DNA of 64,000 nt from Kuschelorhynchus macadamiae (Eukaryota; Arthropoda; Insecta; Coleoptera; Curculionidae), in contig JAUTXW010001637.1 in NCBI GenBank assembly GCA_030620095.1, positions 1 through 64,000 of the forward strand. Direction: 5' to 3'. Below are positions 10,825 through 22,246 of the stretch, piece by piece (the stretch's first letter is position 1; every line of letters starts with the position of its first letter). A model generated the notes under the pieces. It made no database searches, was not told where the DNA came from, and saw only the letters and a list, made by a program, of their open reading frames with translations. A program made the translations under genes and the position numbers.

Positions 10825-12343
10825 AAAGGGACATATTTAGTTATACTTGATAGATACATTTTTTTTACTTTCCAATTATCTTTTTTGTGCAGTTCTGGTA
10901 GAATCTTAACTCTTTAGTAATTTTCCGTTTCCAAAAGTAAACATTCTAGACCTCATTCAAAATATAAACCGAAACCCTGTACAAGATTAAACAACGAAAA
11001 ATACATAAAAAATATATATAATAATTTCAACACCCCCTCCAACCCCAAAGTCTAGCTACAGCCCTGTATAGATCGTAGTTGTTTAGTTTTAATTTGCCCC
11101 TCTTTGTGAATTTTGACAGTATCTTGTTATTGTCAAGGAACTTGTAATAGTATTCTCATCGCCTCGATTGTTACAGACCTCCAAAATTTTACCATCCTAA
11201 TGCCATCATTTCCTGTTGTTCTAATATCCGATATCTCTTCTAAGCTGACATTTATCCTCTCCCTAAACCAATTCGATATGATTTTCATGTTTTATTTCCC
11301 GTGTGTTGTTTTTTAATTTTTTCTTTTGCTCTCTTATTTTTGCTGTTTTCTGTAACCACCACTATTTTTTACGAGTTGTGGTTTCTTACTTCTTTTATTA
11401 ATAATTCTATTTCGTTCTAAAAATTCTAGTGGCTATTTGTTTTTGCTTAGCTTCTCAATTAACTTTTATTTTCCCAAGTGTTATTTTTGATTTTTTTTTT
11501 CTATTCATAAAAGCATATCTTATTATTACCTGGTCTTATGTAGTTACTTCTCTTCGCTTTCAGGCATAATGTAAAACGCCTGACAAACTGACATAAAACT
11601 AAAAAGACCTTTTGGAGAACTATTCATCCATCAATCTCCGTTTGAAATATTATCGATACTTAAAAGAATGTCCGATATACTATATATTTCACTGTATTCA
11701 TTCATAACGTAAAGAGTCTGACAGAGTAACATAAAACTCATTTTTTAAAGGTCCGCAACATTAAAAGCTGAATTTTTTGACAGCAAATATCTCCCCCAAC
11801 TCGTATAAAAAAAAATTAAAAATTGAGCAAAAAATCACGTTTTATGCTAAAACAAAAAGAATAAACAATTTTTTAAAATCACGTCCCCCTTTTGAAAAAA
11901 TTGAAAAAGATTTATTAGAAAGAAGCCTAAGTAAAAAAATATGACCCTTAATTTCTGACAAACATTTTAAGTCACTGGATTACACTGGAAATACGTTATT
12001 TAAATTGGTATCTCATGTTTTATTAACTATGTTTCAAGAAACCTGACTTTTCAGATTTTTATTTCAAGAACGGTGCTATATTTCAATTGGTCAGTTCATC
12101 TTTAATTGGCGATAACTGATATAAAAAAAAGTTTAAATATTAAGTATTACACCTAACATATTTATTTATGTTCCGCTCTAGCAGCCTTCATTATATATCA
12201 TCGCTACACGTATGTGATGAACATGCAAATAACCAACGAAAAAAATTGTCAATAATTCCGCATTTTGCAGCAATTACTGCTCACGGTAATTACCATCCAA
12301 TAATTCAATTTTCAAATGGGTTTTATTGACATTTTGCCTTTCT
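10825..12343. other. AT-rich region without recognisable genes
   Basis: No coding motif. Two short related blocks, 'CATAATGTAAAACGCCTGACAAA' near 11565 and 'CATAACGTAAAGAGTCTGACAGA' near 11703, each followed by 'ACATAAAACT', are a diverged direct repeat of unknown origin. Confidence 0.3.
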
Positions 12344-12349
12344 GTTTAA

Positions 12350-12408
12350 TTATATCGTACACCCAAGGTGGCGCGACAGTATATCGTACACCCAAGGTGG
12401 CACGGCAA
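12350..12408. repeat. Two-copy direct repeat ATATCGTACACCCAAGGTGGC
   Basis: ATATCGTACACCCAAGGTGG occurs at about 12352 and again about 29 bp later, near 12381, separated by GCGACAGT. It is a short tandem duplication, isolated, with no larger array. Confidence 0.75.
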
Positions 12409-12887
12409 AAACGTGAAGACATTACATAGTTTTAATTCATTGACAGTGGCGTTTTAATTTTCTGACAATGGCATTTTAATTCAAAGGACCAAGTTACAAA
12501 CTGAAAATATTGGTAGTTTTTGGAGGCAATATCCCTAGTGTATCTAATTTTTTCAGAAAAATTCGGAAAACGAGTTAGGTAATTTGTCTAACAAATAGCA
12601 AAAGAGTTAGTGGTTTTAAGAATCCGAGTCGCAGACGAGGATTTTTCCACTTTTTATATTTTTTTTTAAACAACAGTAAAAACAAAAATTATTAAACTAA
12701 AAACTTAATATAATTACATCATACTCATTTTACCTTGTCACACTTGAATGATATTTTTCGGACTTTTTTTCCAGAAAAACTGCTGACAGTTATGATATGA
12801 AAGGCAGTTTTTCCACTTGAAAATTAAATATGATGTACGAATTCTTGTCAGTAATTGGGCAAAATTAATAAGAAGGAAATAATCTTA

Positions 12888-13296
12888 TATAGGGTTTCCC
12901 ATAATATACTACCTATTTTGATATTGAAATAAATTCTATATGAGATAAGTCAGTACGTTTTTCTTTATATCATTATATGCTACGACCCTTGGGATTTTTG
13001 CAACTCATCCAGAAAACATCCAAGAACTCAAAGTTCGAATTGCTGAAGAAGTCCGGCGAATAGATTAGAGTTTGTTTCATTGTGTCATGAATCATTCCCT
13101 GTCCAATCTTAAAAAGTACATTGAAGTTGATGGCGGTCACTTAAAAGACGTAATTTTTAAAAGTTAGGATAACTCGTATGTTACAGTAAATCCCAAAGAG
13201 TAGATTGTAACTAAATGTAATACAATTGTTTCATTAAGTTTTTAGAATTTTATTGAGCTATTAAAATGGGTAGTCTATTATGGGGAACCCTGTATA
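12888..13296 (+). mobile_element. Mariner-superfamily remnant with TIRs
   Basis: The left end (TATAGGGTTTCCCATAATAT, continuing ACTACCTATTTTGAT) matches the reverse complement of the right end (TATACAGGGTTCCCCATAAT, continuing AGACTACCCATTTTAAT) over about 50 bp with small differences. The ends lie at TA. At 409 bp it is far shorter than an autonomous copy, and only the 3' tail of a transposase gene remains inside, so it is an internally deleted copy. Confidence 0.8.
13003..13167 (+). pseudogene. Mariner-like transposase C-terminal tail
   Basis: The reading frame beginning at 13003 gives 'THPENIQELKVRIAEEVRRID', a stop (TAG near 13066), then 'FHCVMNHSLSNLKKYIEVDGGHLKDVIFKS' and a stop at 13165. 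The ending 'C....GGHLKDVIF' is typical of insect mariner-superfamily transposases. All catalytic residues are missing; only the last 55 codons remain, inside the TIR-bounded remnant. One nonsense codon shows that this tail is itself dead. Confidence 0.7.
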
Positions 13297-14379
13297 ATAA
13301 TAAAACGTCTTATTTATCTGCTTTTTATTTAGTCTTAAATCTAATATGTGGAGAATCGCATTTCCAAAGTATTTCTTGAGTCGTTTGACGAAACTTGATA
13401 ATACGATTGTTGTAGTAACTTAAGAGAAGCTGGAGATAAACTACCTTTATAGGGTTTTTACCTTAATTTGCCATGTTTAATCAAGTTATGCTGTCTTCTT
13501 ATCCGGCCAAACTGCCAAAAATAGTTAATAGTAATAATTATTTATATTTAAGCAGAACCAAACTTCATATGTCAAACAGCTTTAAAATTTGCGTAATGCA
13601 ATTTTTTATTCGACCGCATTACCCATTAACAAAAAATGAATATATTGGAAATCCTAACGAACGCATATATAAAATTTACATATTAAATTTATTGGTCAAG
13701 AAAAATCTAATCTCAAGTAAAAAAAGGCAATAATCAAACATATTTCAATACGACTAATAATATAATTTTACTGTCATATCGAAGTTACTTTAAACCTGGC
13801 TGAAAAAGAAATCAAACTTTTAAAAGGAAACAATAAAAACCGGTAATAATCCAAATTAAATATTTATTAATTTTATTGTAAAAATCTTTTTTTACAAACT
13901 ACCCCGGGGATAACTGTTTAATACTCCTAAAAAAACTACTTGAAATTTAATTAACGTGCCCTGTTGAAATACATTTTTTTCTGCAATGTTTAACTTTTGT
14001 AAACATCGCAAACGCTGCCGTCTTAATTGCCCGTTGATATCTCCTAAACTCAGAGGGACTACTTTAGAGTCCACGTTTAATATTTTAATTGAAAGATTTT
14101 TCACTATAATTGTATACAGAATTGAGGGGTACGATGGTAGGTACTAGAGATGAGCTATATTAGATTTTACCTATCGATAGACGATAGTAAATCACCTGTC
14201 GATACAATTTATTTATCGTTATGCCGATATAGTTATCAATATATTCATAACTATATAGTATATTCGAGCCTACTAGTCGGTAGTTTCGTGGCCTTGAAAA
14301 CCATTGTCTTAGTAAGCAATTAGTAATAGTGAATAATCTAAAAATGATACCAAACTGTAGAGAAGAAAGGTCTGATTGG
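13297..14379. other. Unassigned region
   Basis: Two modest ORFs (86 codons at 13473-13733, +; 70 codons at 13892-14104, -) have no motif I recognise. At 14165-14235 there is a cluster of CGATA motifs, including the palindrome CTATCGATAG at 14171-14180, just upstream of the retrotransposon remnant. Confidence 0.3.
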
Positions 14380-14439
14380 ATTAAGATAAAAATCGCAGGT
14401 ATTTTACTCTAATTTTCCTTAAAAATGATATGGAATTTC

Positions 14440-14795
14440 CAATTGCACTGAATGTAAACCAATTATAACTAACAAAACTGGCGTAATTCAGTTAGATTCA
14501 TGCCATTCTTATTTCCTGCGTCTGTGCGGGACTACTATGCGCGCTGTTGGACGAGAGAAGCAAGATGTTGGTGCAAGGAATCATTTGGAAATGCGAAAGG
14601 TGCCGGATCCATAAAGGTTCTGAACTGATTTCGAATATCGGGAGCGAGGGCGATTTTCAAAATGTATTAATCTTTTTAAAAAACGAAATAAAAAGGTTTC
14701 GTTCCACACAAAACTCGATGTTTGAATCAGTACAATTTTGTAGTTATAAGGTAACAGATATTGCATTAAAATTAAATGTTTGGATGCATATGTAA
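14440..14795 (+). pseudogene. Retrotransposon ORF1 relic with PHD-like zinc finger
   Basis: ORF1 proteins of this group bind the element RNA and carry it with the RT. One frame gives 'CTECKPIITNKTGVIQLDSC' then 'HSYFLRLCG', a Cys-x2-Cys...Cys-His...Cys pattern. After a frame change, 'GIIWKCERCRIHKGS' supplies a closing Cys pair, typical of the PHD-like finger in CR1/Jockey-group ORF1. The 82-codon ORF at 14547-14795 contains only the second part. About 400 bp of unalignable sequence separates it from the endonuclease relic. Confidence 0.5.
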
Positions 14796-15198
14796 AGAAA
14801 ACTGATCAATCGGAAATTAAAAATAGGGAACAGCACAAGGGTTTGATGAACTTCAAATCTACCTACCAGAAATAAGGATAATACGAAAAATAAACCAATT
14901 GTCGTGAGAAAAATCAGGGATAACCATTGATGGTATATCCAACACTCTTTAAATAAACGAACACCTACCTCACACTAATAAGTTAAATAAGAAACAAGGG
15001 AGGAAGCCAGACAAAAGGGATATAAGTTTGTTTGGGTGAAGAATGGCAGCATATTTATCAGAAAACAGAAACAACAACGATTATTCACATTAAAGATCCT
15101 GAATTATTAAAGAAATTGTAAAATTTTATCCTGTTGGGTTAGGTCAAAACTTTTTCTTTTCTGTTTTCTTTTAATTTAACAATATAATAATGCAATGT

Positions 15199-15764
15199 AA
15201 AATTAACGATAGAAGATGTATTTTTTACCAAAACCTCAGAGGTCTAAGTTCTACAAAAAAGGATGGTGGCAGATCCTGGATTGCTGTAAAAAATACTTTT
15301 CTGTTAAATCCCATCCGGAGCTCTCTTTTGATCCTGTAGATAATTGGATCTCAGTAGAGGATAATAACTCTAGGCAAGGGTTTGTTTATTGTGTATATTT
15401 ACCTAGTCAGGATGAATATGCACGAAGTTGTTTTTCGACATCGTTAAATGCTAAGTCGACTAAATTACAAAACATCAAAGTGGTTATCACGGAAGACTTT
15501 AATAAACCTGTAATAAAATGGGTGGATATACCTTATGAACCTTTCTTGCAACCAACAAATGTTGAGAAGCTCTCGTTAGATATCATAGATCTACTAAATT
15601 TTTATAAGCTTATGCAGTTTAATAATATAGAAAATAATCTAAGTAGAAATTTGGACCTTATTCTGTGCATTAGAAAATGTATAGCTAGCCTAAGTAAAAG
15701 TAATAACCTACTAATTGCCGCAGAAGATCCTACTCAATGCAATGGATTTTTTTATTTCGATTGA
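15199..15764 (+). pseudogene. Non-LTR endonuclease domain relic
   Basis: The endonuclease nicks target DNA to prime reverse transcription. Two frames are needed. From about 15213, 'CIFYQNLRGLSS' matches the N-terminal 'YQN.RGL' motif and 'KKDGGRSWIAVKN' the later GG..IAV segment, with about 80-100 residues between them lost. After a frameshift near 15300, 'FVYCVYLPSQDE' and 'VVITEDFNKPVIKW' follow; the latter corresponds to the catalytic 'GDFN.P...W' motif with Gly replaced by Glu. Then comes 'LNFYKLMQFNNI...NLDLILC'. The first 25 or so codons of the 182-codon ORF at 15216-15764 are in the wrong frame. Confidence 0.75.
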
Positions 15765-16289
15765 TTATCCAAGGCCTTTAAATAATTGTTTGGTGCAAAC
15801 GTATATCAGAGTTTTATAAATTATACCGAACATAATTTATCTCAAAACAATAAACTGGAAATTTGGTTCAGAGAAAATAGCGAAGATCATCTTTTCTATT
15901 GAAGGTAAGCAAAACAGTAAGTTCATCTCTAAAAGATTTAAATCACAATAATTGTATTCTGTATTCAATATACTTGGATAGAAAAAAATCTCAGAGTTTT
16001 TACGTTCTTCAGATGTAAATAAGGAACCAAGTCCAGGTATGCTTACACCCCTGCGCTAGTTCTCTCTGTGGACTCTTGCATATTTTATATAACAAATCGC
16101 TACATTCTAATTATTTATATTTAAGCAGAAATAATTATACATCATTCCAATCTTTAAATGAGGTAAGCACTCGAATACAAAAACTATAGGTCTATTAACA
16201 AATTAAATATTCTTTCAAACTTTTTTAAGTTAAAGGAAAAATTATTGAGGAACAACACGTTTTTTTTTTCTCAAAAGGGTAAGTAGGAC

Positions 16290-17321
16290 AAACCTATTAT
16301 GCTGTTCGGAATATGTAACAGATTCCCTGACCTCGCAGCGACAGGTCGATGTGATTTATACAGATCTTAGCAAAGCATTTGACAGCCAAAATATGTTAAT
16401 CAATATTTTATGAAATAATTTCATCTAAGTTTGTCTGTCGCTGGGTGTCATATTACTGAAAGATACATAAGAATATTGGTCTTGGGTCAAAAATCTGACT
16501 CATTTTTGTTGTCCTTAGGAGTTCCACAAGAGAACCATCTGGGTCCTTTACTTTTCAACATCTTTGTTAGCCGTATTAGGTCTTGCTTTTTATCAAATCT
16601 GTTGAGGACTGTTTCAGGAAGACCTATTAAGGTTTTTGTATATTCTGTTATAACAATAGTTCAACGTTAAATGTAGAGAAATGCTAAAAAATCTCATTTT
16701 GAATAAATAATCGATTTTAATTATACTTTAAACAATAAAAATAAGAGGGTTGTTAATGAAGTCAGGGGCCTGGGGGTTATAATGGACGATAACTGGTCTT
16801 TTAATCCACATGTTAATCAAATGATTAACTCTGCACTTAAGATGGATCTATTAAACGCAGTTGTAAAGATTTTAGAGGCTCTAGTGTACTTTTATCACTA
16901 TATTATGCATTTATTTATAGTAAATTACAATTTGGTGCGCCCGTGTGGTCACCCGGGTATAATGTCCATACTGAACGAATTGAGAGGGTACAAAAAAGTT
17001 CTTAAAATTTGTATCTTTTAAATTTTACATCCCCATAGTTAATCATAATTACTTAGAAATTTAATTGCACTTTAGGATACTGCCTCGGCATCAACATAGA
17101 ATAATGTCAGACTTTGTAATTTTATTTAAACTAATAAACAACCTTTTCGATGTTCCACAGTTGCTCTCAAAATATATGTTAATGTACTGATTAGATAGTG
17201 TCGATCAGAATCTCTTTGTAATCCCATATAAAAGTACAAACCTGAGTTATAACTCTCCTATGTGTCGAATTGTGCGAAACATCAATTACTATAATGTAGA
17301 CTCTTTAGACTTAATTTTTAA
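16290..17321 (+). pseudogene. Non-LTR reverse transcriptase relic
   Basis: Fragments in order: 'TNLLCCSEYVTDSL' and 'QVDVIYTDLSKAFDS' (motif A, about 16345-16385); 'GVPQENHLGPLLFNIFVSRI' (motif B region, 16530-16580); 'GVIMDDNWSFNPHVNQMINS' (16775-16840); 'FGAPVWSPGY....RIERVQKSS' (16930-17000); 'RHQHRIMSDFVILFKLINN' (17085-17140); and a C-terminal 'YNSPMCRIVRNINYYNVDSL' stretch to 17321. The polymerase F/YADD box is not recognisable at the expected place near 16640. Numerous stops and shifts are present. Confidence 0.8.
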
Positions 17322-18502
17322 TAGTGGCGGCTCTTCCATAGGGTCATTTGGTCAACGACCACCCAAAAATATTTCAGAAAATAAATTATTCGTTTGACTG
17401 TCCCTCCTAATAGTTGTAATAAAACGCGAACCTTGGGAAAAGTTAAATACGCTACACTATTAGCCGCGCGCGCGGTTCGAATGGTCTCGTTGCGTTCCTT
17501 AGGCATAATAAAATACGCTATACTAAGCTAGGCTGGGCAGTCCGAATTGCCCTGATTACCTTAAAGCTTCACGAAAGTACCCAAAGATTTCACAGCTACC
17601 GAGCGGCAGCCGAACGTGATAGCAAATGGAATATGAAATCGCGATTTGGGTCATCAGCTGGTCTCTTCTCATAATTCGATCGATAGGTCGCGTCATCACA
17701 TCGGCATGCGGAAGTTCAATTGTTCAGAGGTCGCGCGGTCGATATTCTAACTCGATATTGTTTCGGACGTTTTAATCGATGAAAATTAATTTATATACTG
17801 TTTTTTGTAATATATTTTTTTTATTTTTATGATCCATGTGTGAGTTGGAAATATACCGGAAATAAAATGTTGGTAATGACTAGTGCAAAAAAATAAACAA
17901 CTAAAAAGAGCTTACGAACTTAATTTTGCTAAAATAACCAATTTCAATGTGGTCTATGTTTGAGTTGTGAATGTAGATGAAATAAAATGTCGGCAATGCA
18001 AAAAATTAAACAACTAAGGAGTGCTAACGAACTTAATTTTGTGAAAATAACCGAATTCAAGGTAAGTGGTCACAATTTGCCAGAACTTAGTATACGACAA
18101 ACTAGTAAAGACAAGAATAAAGAGGTTCATCGAAACTTTCGCAAAGGTATGTACGATTTAGCTAACTGGATATGTGGTTGTGAAGTCTCTAACTTATTTT
18201 ATTGTTATGTTTGTTTGTTATTTCTAAGGACTCGTCGGACTCATTATGGTGCAAAACCGGTGTTAAAGACACTTAAAAGGCAAAAACACTTAAATGAAAA
18301 AATAAAAAAACATGCGTTTTCTGCAGATCACATGAAATGTTCGGTGAACTATGCTACGGTCGAAAGTGTTGATATTTGCACTCAGCTAGACACAGCTTAT
18401 AGAAAATACCTTAGAAATTTTAACGAAAATGTATCCAAAAATCGTTATATTTTAAACAAAATTAAAATCTATTTTTATATTTTATAACCCGAGCCGCCAG
18501 TG
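17322..18502 (+). mobile_element. hAT-type remnant with TTF zinc-finger transposase
   Basis: The left end TAGTGGCGGCTC (17322) and the reverse complement of the right end, CACTGGCGGCTC (18491-18502), are matching hAT-like TIRs. The flanking octamers ATTTTTAA (left) and ATTTATAC (right) agree at six of eight positions, consistent with an aged 8-bp hAT target duplication. The interior holds a 5' region and only the first part of a transposase, so the rest was lost by internal deletion. It lies inside the 3' end of the Jockey-like relic. Confidence 0.75.
17987..18487 (+). pseudogene. hAT transposase N-terminal fragment (TTF zinc finger)
   Basis: A 166-codon ORF. Residues about 50-110 read 'HRNFRKGMYDLANWICGCEV' then 'SNLFYCYVCLLF', the TTF-type zinc-finger signature (W.CGC...FC..CLLF) of the ZMYM1-like hAT group. 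This is followed by 'LTEKIKKH'-like 'LNEKIKKHAFSADHMKCSV' and 'VDICTQLDTAYRKYLRNFNE'-'NVSKNRYILNKI', the usual entry into the DUF4371-type region. The catalytic core and the C-terminal dimerisation domain are absent. The ORF stops at 18485, just before the right TIR. The full-length family is normally several hundred residues longer. Confidence 0.8.
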
Positions 18503-19374
18503 ATTTATACAATATACGTTTATCATTATTTTTTTAAAATTTAGCTATTGTCTAGTAGTTTCTAGTCAAAACTTTAAATGAGCAGAACAGTATGGAGTCC
18601 AATTAGACCTCGTATCGACAGATACAGCTAAACAGGGAATGCACATCCTTAGTCACAATTTATCGGAAGTCTGTCTGACGTGCGAAACCTCCATTTAATT
18701 CATAAATAACTCTATAAACTGCTAAAGGATTTCAGCGAGGTCAATGAAACGCCATCGCTCGTTCTTCTAGTGATATGTTTAGTAATTAACTAATGACTTA
18801 GCTCAATAAGAAGTTTAATTTTATATCTCCGTGGTTTCGTTCAATGACATAGCTATATAAAATATCTGTAAGGTGGTCTCCTTGCAGAACGTCAACATAT
18901 ATGAATTATAATGGCGTAAAAAATTAACGGAAACAAATGACATTGGCACGTGCAATTGGAGTGACAGGTGTGATGATTTACTATTATTACTATAGTAGAC
19001 AATGACTAATGATTAAATATCTTGCTACTATAGGTAAGATATTTTACTAAGCAATATACAGTGTCGCCATAAAGTCTTGCACAATTTAGATTAAACCTCA
19101 GTAAATTATTTTTAACAAAAATATTAAAACAGCTTGTCATCCTCGAGTTTAGGGTTGCCAACTTTTCAGTACACTGAAAAACGACATTCTGGATTGGGAC
19201 CCAGGATTCGAGTCTCTGCGGGGTTACCATGATGATTCAAGTTTTATTTTGAACCGTGAGACTCTTTAAAAAAGGTAAACCAATGACAATTGGAAGGTAA
19301 GAATATTAACATCGATTTTGTTTTTTTTTAACTGAATACTCTGTATAATATTATTTTATTAAATAGGTCTCTTT
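18503..19374. other. Unassigned region with one dispersed repeat
   Basis: The block near 18905-18965 ('ATAATGGCGTAAAAAATTA' then 'CAT(T)GGCACGTGCA') is shared with 30850-30900. No coding motif is recognised. Confidence 0.35.
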
Positions 19375-19582
19375 TTGCTTCTCTTTATCTTTAAAGTTAA
19401 AATTGATAAAATTCCTGCCATAAGAAGCAGTGTATTGAGTTCATACACTTAACAATATTTTTGTGTCAAAAGTAAAAATGTTTTATCTTTTATCAAACAT
19501 GTTGCCTGTTATGTTATGGTTTTCGCTAATTTTCTCAGCTATCTTTAAAGATAAAGGTATCAAACCTGGTATAAAATAAAAA
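19375..19582. mobile_element. Second copy of the ATACCAGGTTTGATA element
   Basis: Corresponds to 10.6-10.82 kb. It shares 'TTTATCTTTAAA', 'AAGAAGCAGTGTATTG' versus 'AAGTAGCAGTATATTG', 'TTATGGTTTTCGCTAATTTTCTCAGCT' versus 'CAAGGTTTTCGTAAATTTTCTCGGCT', and the right end TATCAAACCTGGTAT at about 19558. The left TIR is lost or badly worn. No ORF is conserved between copies. Confidence 0.6.
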
Positions 19583-20579
19583 AAAATTAAAGTGATGCGG
19601 TAATTAATACTTAAGTACTTATAGTTTTGTTTCTACTTGCATTTAATATTACACTACTTACGACATAATTATGTTTTTATATTTTGCATTGGCAGAATAC
19701 TTGTAATTGTAGATTATAGAATAAACACCAATCTGTTATCTAAATAAAATAAATTAATAATGTATATTAAAAAGATGCATATTAAAAAATATATACCTAA
19801 CATATCTAAAATCCTATGATGAATTTCATAACATATTTCTCAATATTATAATTTATTGAATTAATATTTTATTTTTGCTGTCTGAAGATGCTTAAAAATA
19901 TATTTATTTCAGTGTATTTTTATTGAGATTTTTACCATGCCTTTGATGTAATATATACTTACACTATAACCAATAAGCTTGGTAATGAGTACACTAAAAT
20001 ATTTAAATCTTAATAAGCAGGGAGCCTAAACAATAAACGTTTTGTAACTATAAATTTAGAACTTGTTTTAAAACGTTAGTTTATACTGTTTCCACTTGAA
20101 TATAACATAAATACTTGCATAAATTAATTGTTTATATGCATCTACATTCTTATATATGGCTGTTTTTTATCTCAATATCTCTCTACACCTTTATTGGTGT
20201 ATTGAAAATTGAATTAACTCTTAATTACTGTTTTGTTTCCATTAATTAATTCTAAAGTAAAGATCTTGCTTAAAAACAGTAATAGTGTATGCCGCTTTTG
20301 CGCATACCTTGACCTACGACCGATGACGTCAGGTCCAAGTACTTTGTCTTTGTGTTCTAGGAGTTGTTGGTATTGGGTAGTCGGGCAATGCATCTTCTGT
20401 GTGACCACTCTGTGGTTAAGAAGGATAGAAAGACGGACTTTTCTTACAGACGAAGGACATCATCTTGAAATGAGGGACTGTCCTTCTGACAGAACGTTTA
20501 GCAACCATGATCGAGAAATGCGCGGCGACGGAAGCGAAAAGGCGTTCGGAATACACGATACGAAATAGAGTCTAGTTAT
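19583..20579. other. AT-rich sequence; one 111-codon ORF
   Basis: An ORF at 20233-20568 (+) is Arg/Cys-rich with no recognisable domain. It runs up to the PLE-like terminus and may be chance. Nothing else is supported. Confidence 0.2.
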
Positions 20580-20825
20580 GTTAGTTCATGCTACTGCTAG
20601 TAAAAATATGAAAAATTGAATTTTGATGTTCTGAGCCGAAGAACATCAAAATTATTACTGTAAGTAATATTGTCGTTTCCAAGACATGCAATAAAATGTT
20701 CTTGAAAATGCTTCAAACAAGAAGCGAAACGTCGAGCTAGTTGCAGGGAAAAAAAGTTTCATTAATTAAACCTATACCCAAGAAAAATAAAAACTTTTAG
20801 TATAAAGTATGGTTTAAGAACAATG

Positions 20826-20827
<2 letters not shown>
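20580..20827 (+). mobile_element. Lone Penelope-like element terminus
   Basis: It ends with the layout shared by the PLE ends in this window: a hairpin with GAAACGTC, then after about 50 nt 'TACCCAAGAAAAATAAA', then a (TA)n tract (20829-20882). No RT or endonuclease remains. Assigned by structural similarity to 48.09-48.18 kb. Confidence 0.5.
20702..20733 (+). ncRNA. Hammerhead-like motif, degenerate core
   Basis: TTGAAAAT, then GCTTC-AAACAA-GAAGC (perfect 5-bp stem II), then GAAACGTC. The 3' half of the hammerhead core (GAAA, short A-C/G-U stem III, then C) is present. The 5' core expected as CUGANGA reads UUGAAAA, so G8 is A and activity is unlikely. Confidence 0.4.

Positions 20828-20828
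<1 letters not shown>

Positions 20829-20882
<54 letters not shown>
20829..20882. repeat. (TA)n microsatellite
   Basis: Pure dinucleotide tract immediately after the PLE-like terminus. Confidence 0.95.
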
Positions 20883-20888
<6 letters not shown>

Positions 20889-21062
20889 TTATTTATTTGT
20901 TGCGGCAGGTTATGGAGTATCGAAACGGCTCGGCTTAGCGCTTGCCGCGAAAATTATTAATAATAGAGATTGAATTCCAGGAATCCGGGTTTTTTGTTGG
21001 GATTTTTTTGCTCTTCTGTTTAATTTCTTAAATATTAATAGTTTTCAAGTTATTTACAAAAA

Positions 21063-21720
21063 ACTAAACTCCATTTTACTTCTGTCATAAAAGGGAAATA
21101 TCGTAATCGTGAAAAAATCACCCTCCGAGATTGTTTCAGATCTTTAAGTTTCAGGGTCCCTAGATGACGAAAAACATGTTTTCTCGATTCGGTCGGTCTG
21201 TCTTTCTATCTGTCTGTCTGTCTGTCTGTTCGCGGCATAGCTAAAAAACTACTTATCCGATTGACTTCAAATTTTGGTGAAAAATTAAAGGTCATATGGG
21301 GATGACCTGGTAACATTTTCGTAAAAATCCAATATGGCAAAACAAAATGTCGGCCTAGTTAAATCTTAAAACAATTGTTACTAAGAAATGCTTATTTAAT
21401 TTATCTCAAGTTTTGCACAACGATCAAGTATTATGTAGGAATCAACTGGTAAAATTTTAGTACGAATCCAAGATGGCAGAACAAAAATTCAGCCTGAAAA
21501 ACTACTTAATGAACTGATTTCAAATTATGGGCCATAACTAATTGTAGTATAGAGATAACTAGTAGAAGTGTGGTACTAATTCAAGATGGCAGAACAAAAT
21601 GGCAGCCAAATCAATTTTTTGTAATCTGAAAAAATCACCCTCTCAGATTTTACATATTTTCGCGTTTTGGCGTCCCTAGATGCCCAAAAATATGTTTTAT
21701 CAAGTCCGTCGCACACTGGA
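21063..21720 (+). repeat. Family A repeat, copy 1
   Basis: Begins with a worn head 'ATAAAAGGGAAATATCGTAA' near 21088, then the 'AAAAATCACCCTCCGAGATT' block, 'GTCCCTAGATG', the 'GTCTGTCTGTCTGTC' tract, 'TTCGCGGCATAGCTAAAAAA' and 'CTACTTATCCGATTGACTTC'. Submodules then end in 'TCCAATATGGCAAAACAAAA' (about 21328), 'TCCAAGATGGCAGAACAAAA' (about 21467) and 'TTCAAGATGGCAGAACAAAA' (about 21580). No ORF is conserved between copies. Confidence 0.85.
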
Positions 21721-22246
21721 GTATTAACGTGATAAAACCGATCGAAAATCAAAAAATCAAAATACCCAAAAATGACAAGTCATTTTTTCATATTATTTTC
21801 ATTACACTCAACTTACACTAAACGTTTTCATGGATTTGTTTAACTGCATTACTTGGTTGTTATATTAACTCAAAGATGCGACTTAAACAAATTGTGTAAA
21901 CACATTGTGTCTTTCGATAAGGTGGGGTTGTCTCTTTTAAATGCAGATTGGTTTCTGATTTAATACGGATGAACAACGTGCAGGTATGTACTTTTATATA
22001 GCATATTATTTTTTAAGAAGCGATAAGTAATTGTTTCTTAAACTTAATGTATAAGGATTCAAAAATCACGTGAAAAATATAAAGTTTGACTTTTATAGAA
22101 AACTTTAGTTAACTATATCCCGGAATTGTATACATTTATTACTGCGTAACCATCAAGCTATAAAATGGTGAAAAAACTGGCTGCTATTCTTGAAGAAATA
22201 ACTGCTCCGGTGTTTTTAAAAAATTTACAAATTGTTCAAAATTTTT
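21721..22246. other. Unassigned region
   Basis: AT-rich; no coding motif or element terminus recognised. Confidence 0.3.

Larger units (their letters stand above)
14380..17321 (+). mobile_element. Jockey/CR1-like non-LTR retrotransposon, decayed
   Basis: A PHD-like ORF1 relic, an apurinic-type endonuclease relic and an RT relic occur in the correct order on one strand. Frames change repeatedly and internal parts are missing. The coding similarity ends at 17321, where a hAT terminal repeat begins. The element cannot be active. Clade assignment (Jockey/CR1 group) rests on the zinc-finger ORF1 and on RT and C-terminal motif patterns, so it is inference. Confidence 0.75.

Noticed and set aside
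13905..13922. CTACCCCGGGGATAACTG resembling a large-subunit rRNA motif
   Set aside because: Flanking sequence shows no rRNA similarity and the match is too short; likely chance.
15216..15300. N-terminal part of the 182-codon ORF as protein sequence
   Set aside because: The conserved endonuclease start 'YQNLRGL' lies in another frame, so this portion of the ORF is a shadow.
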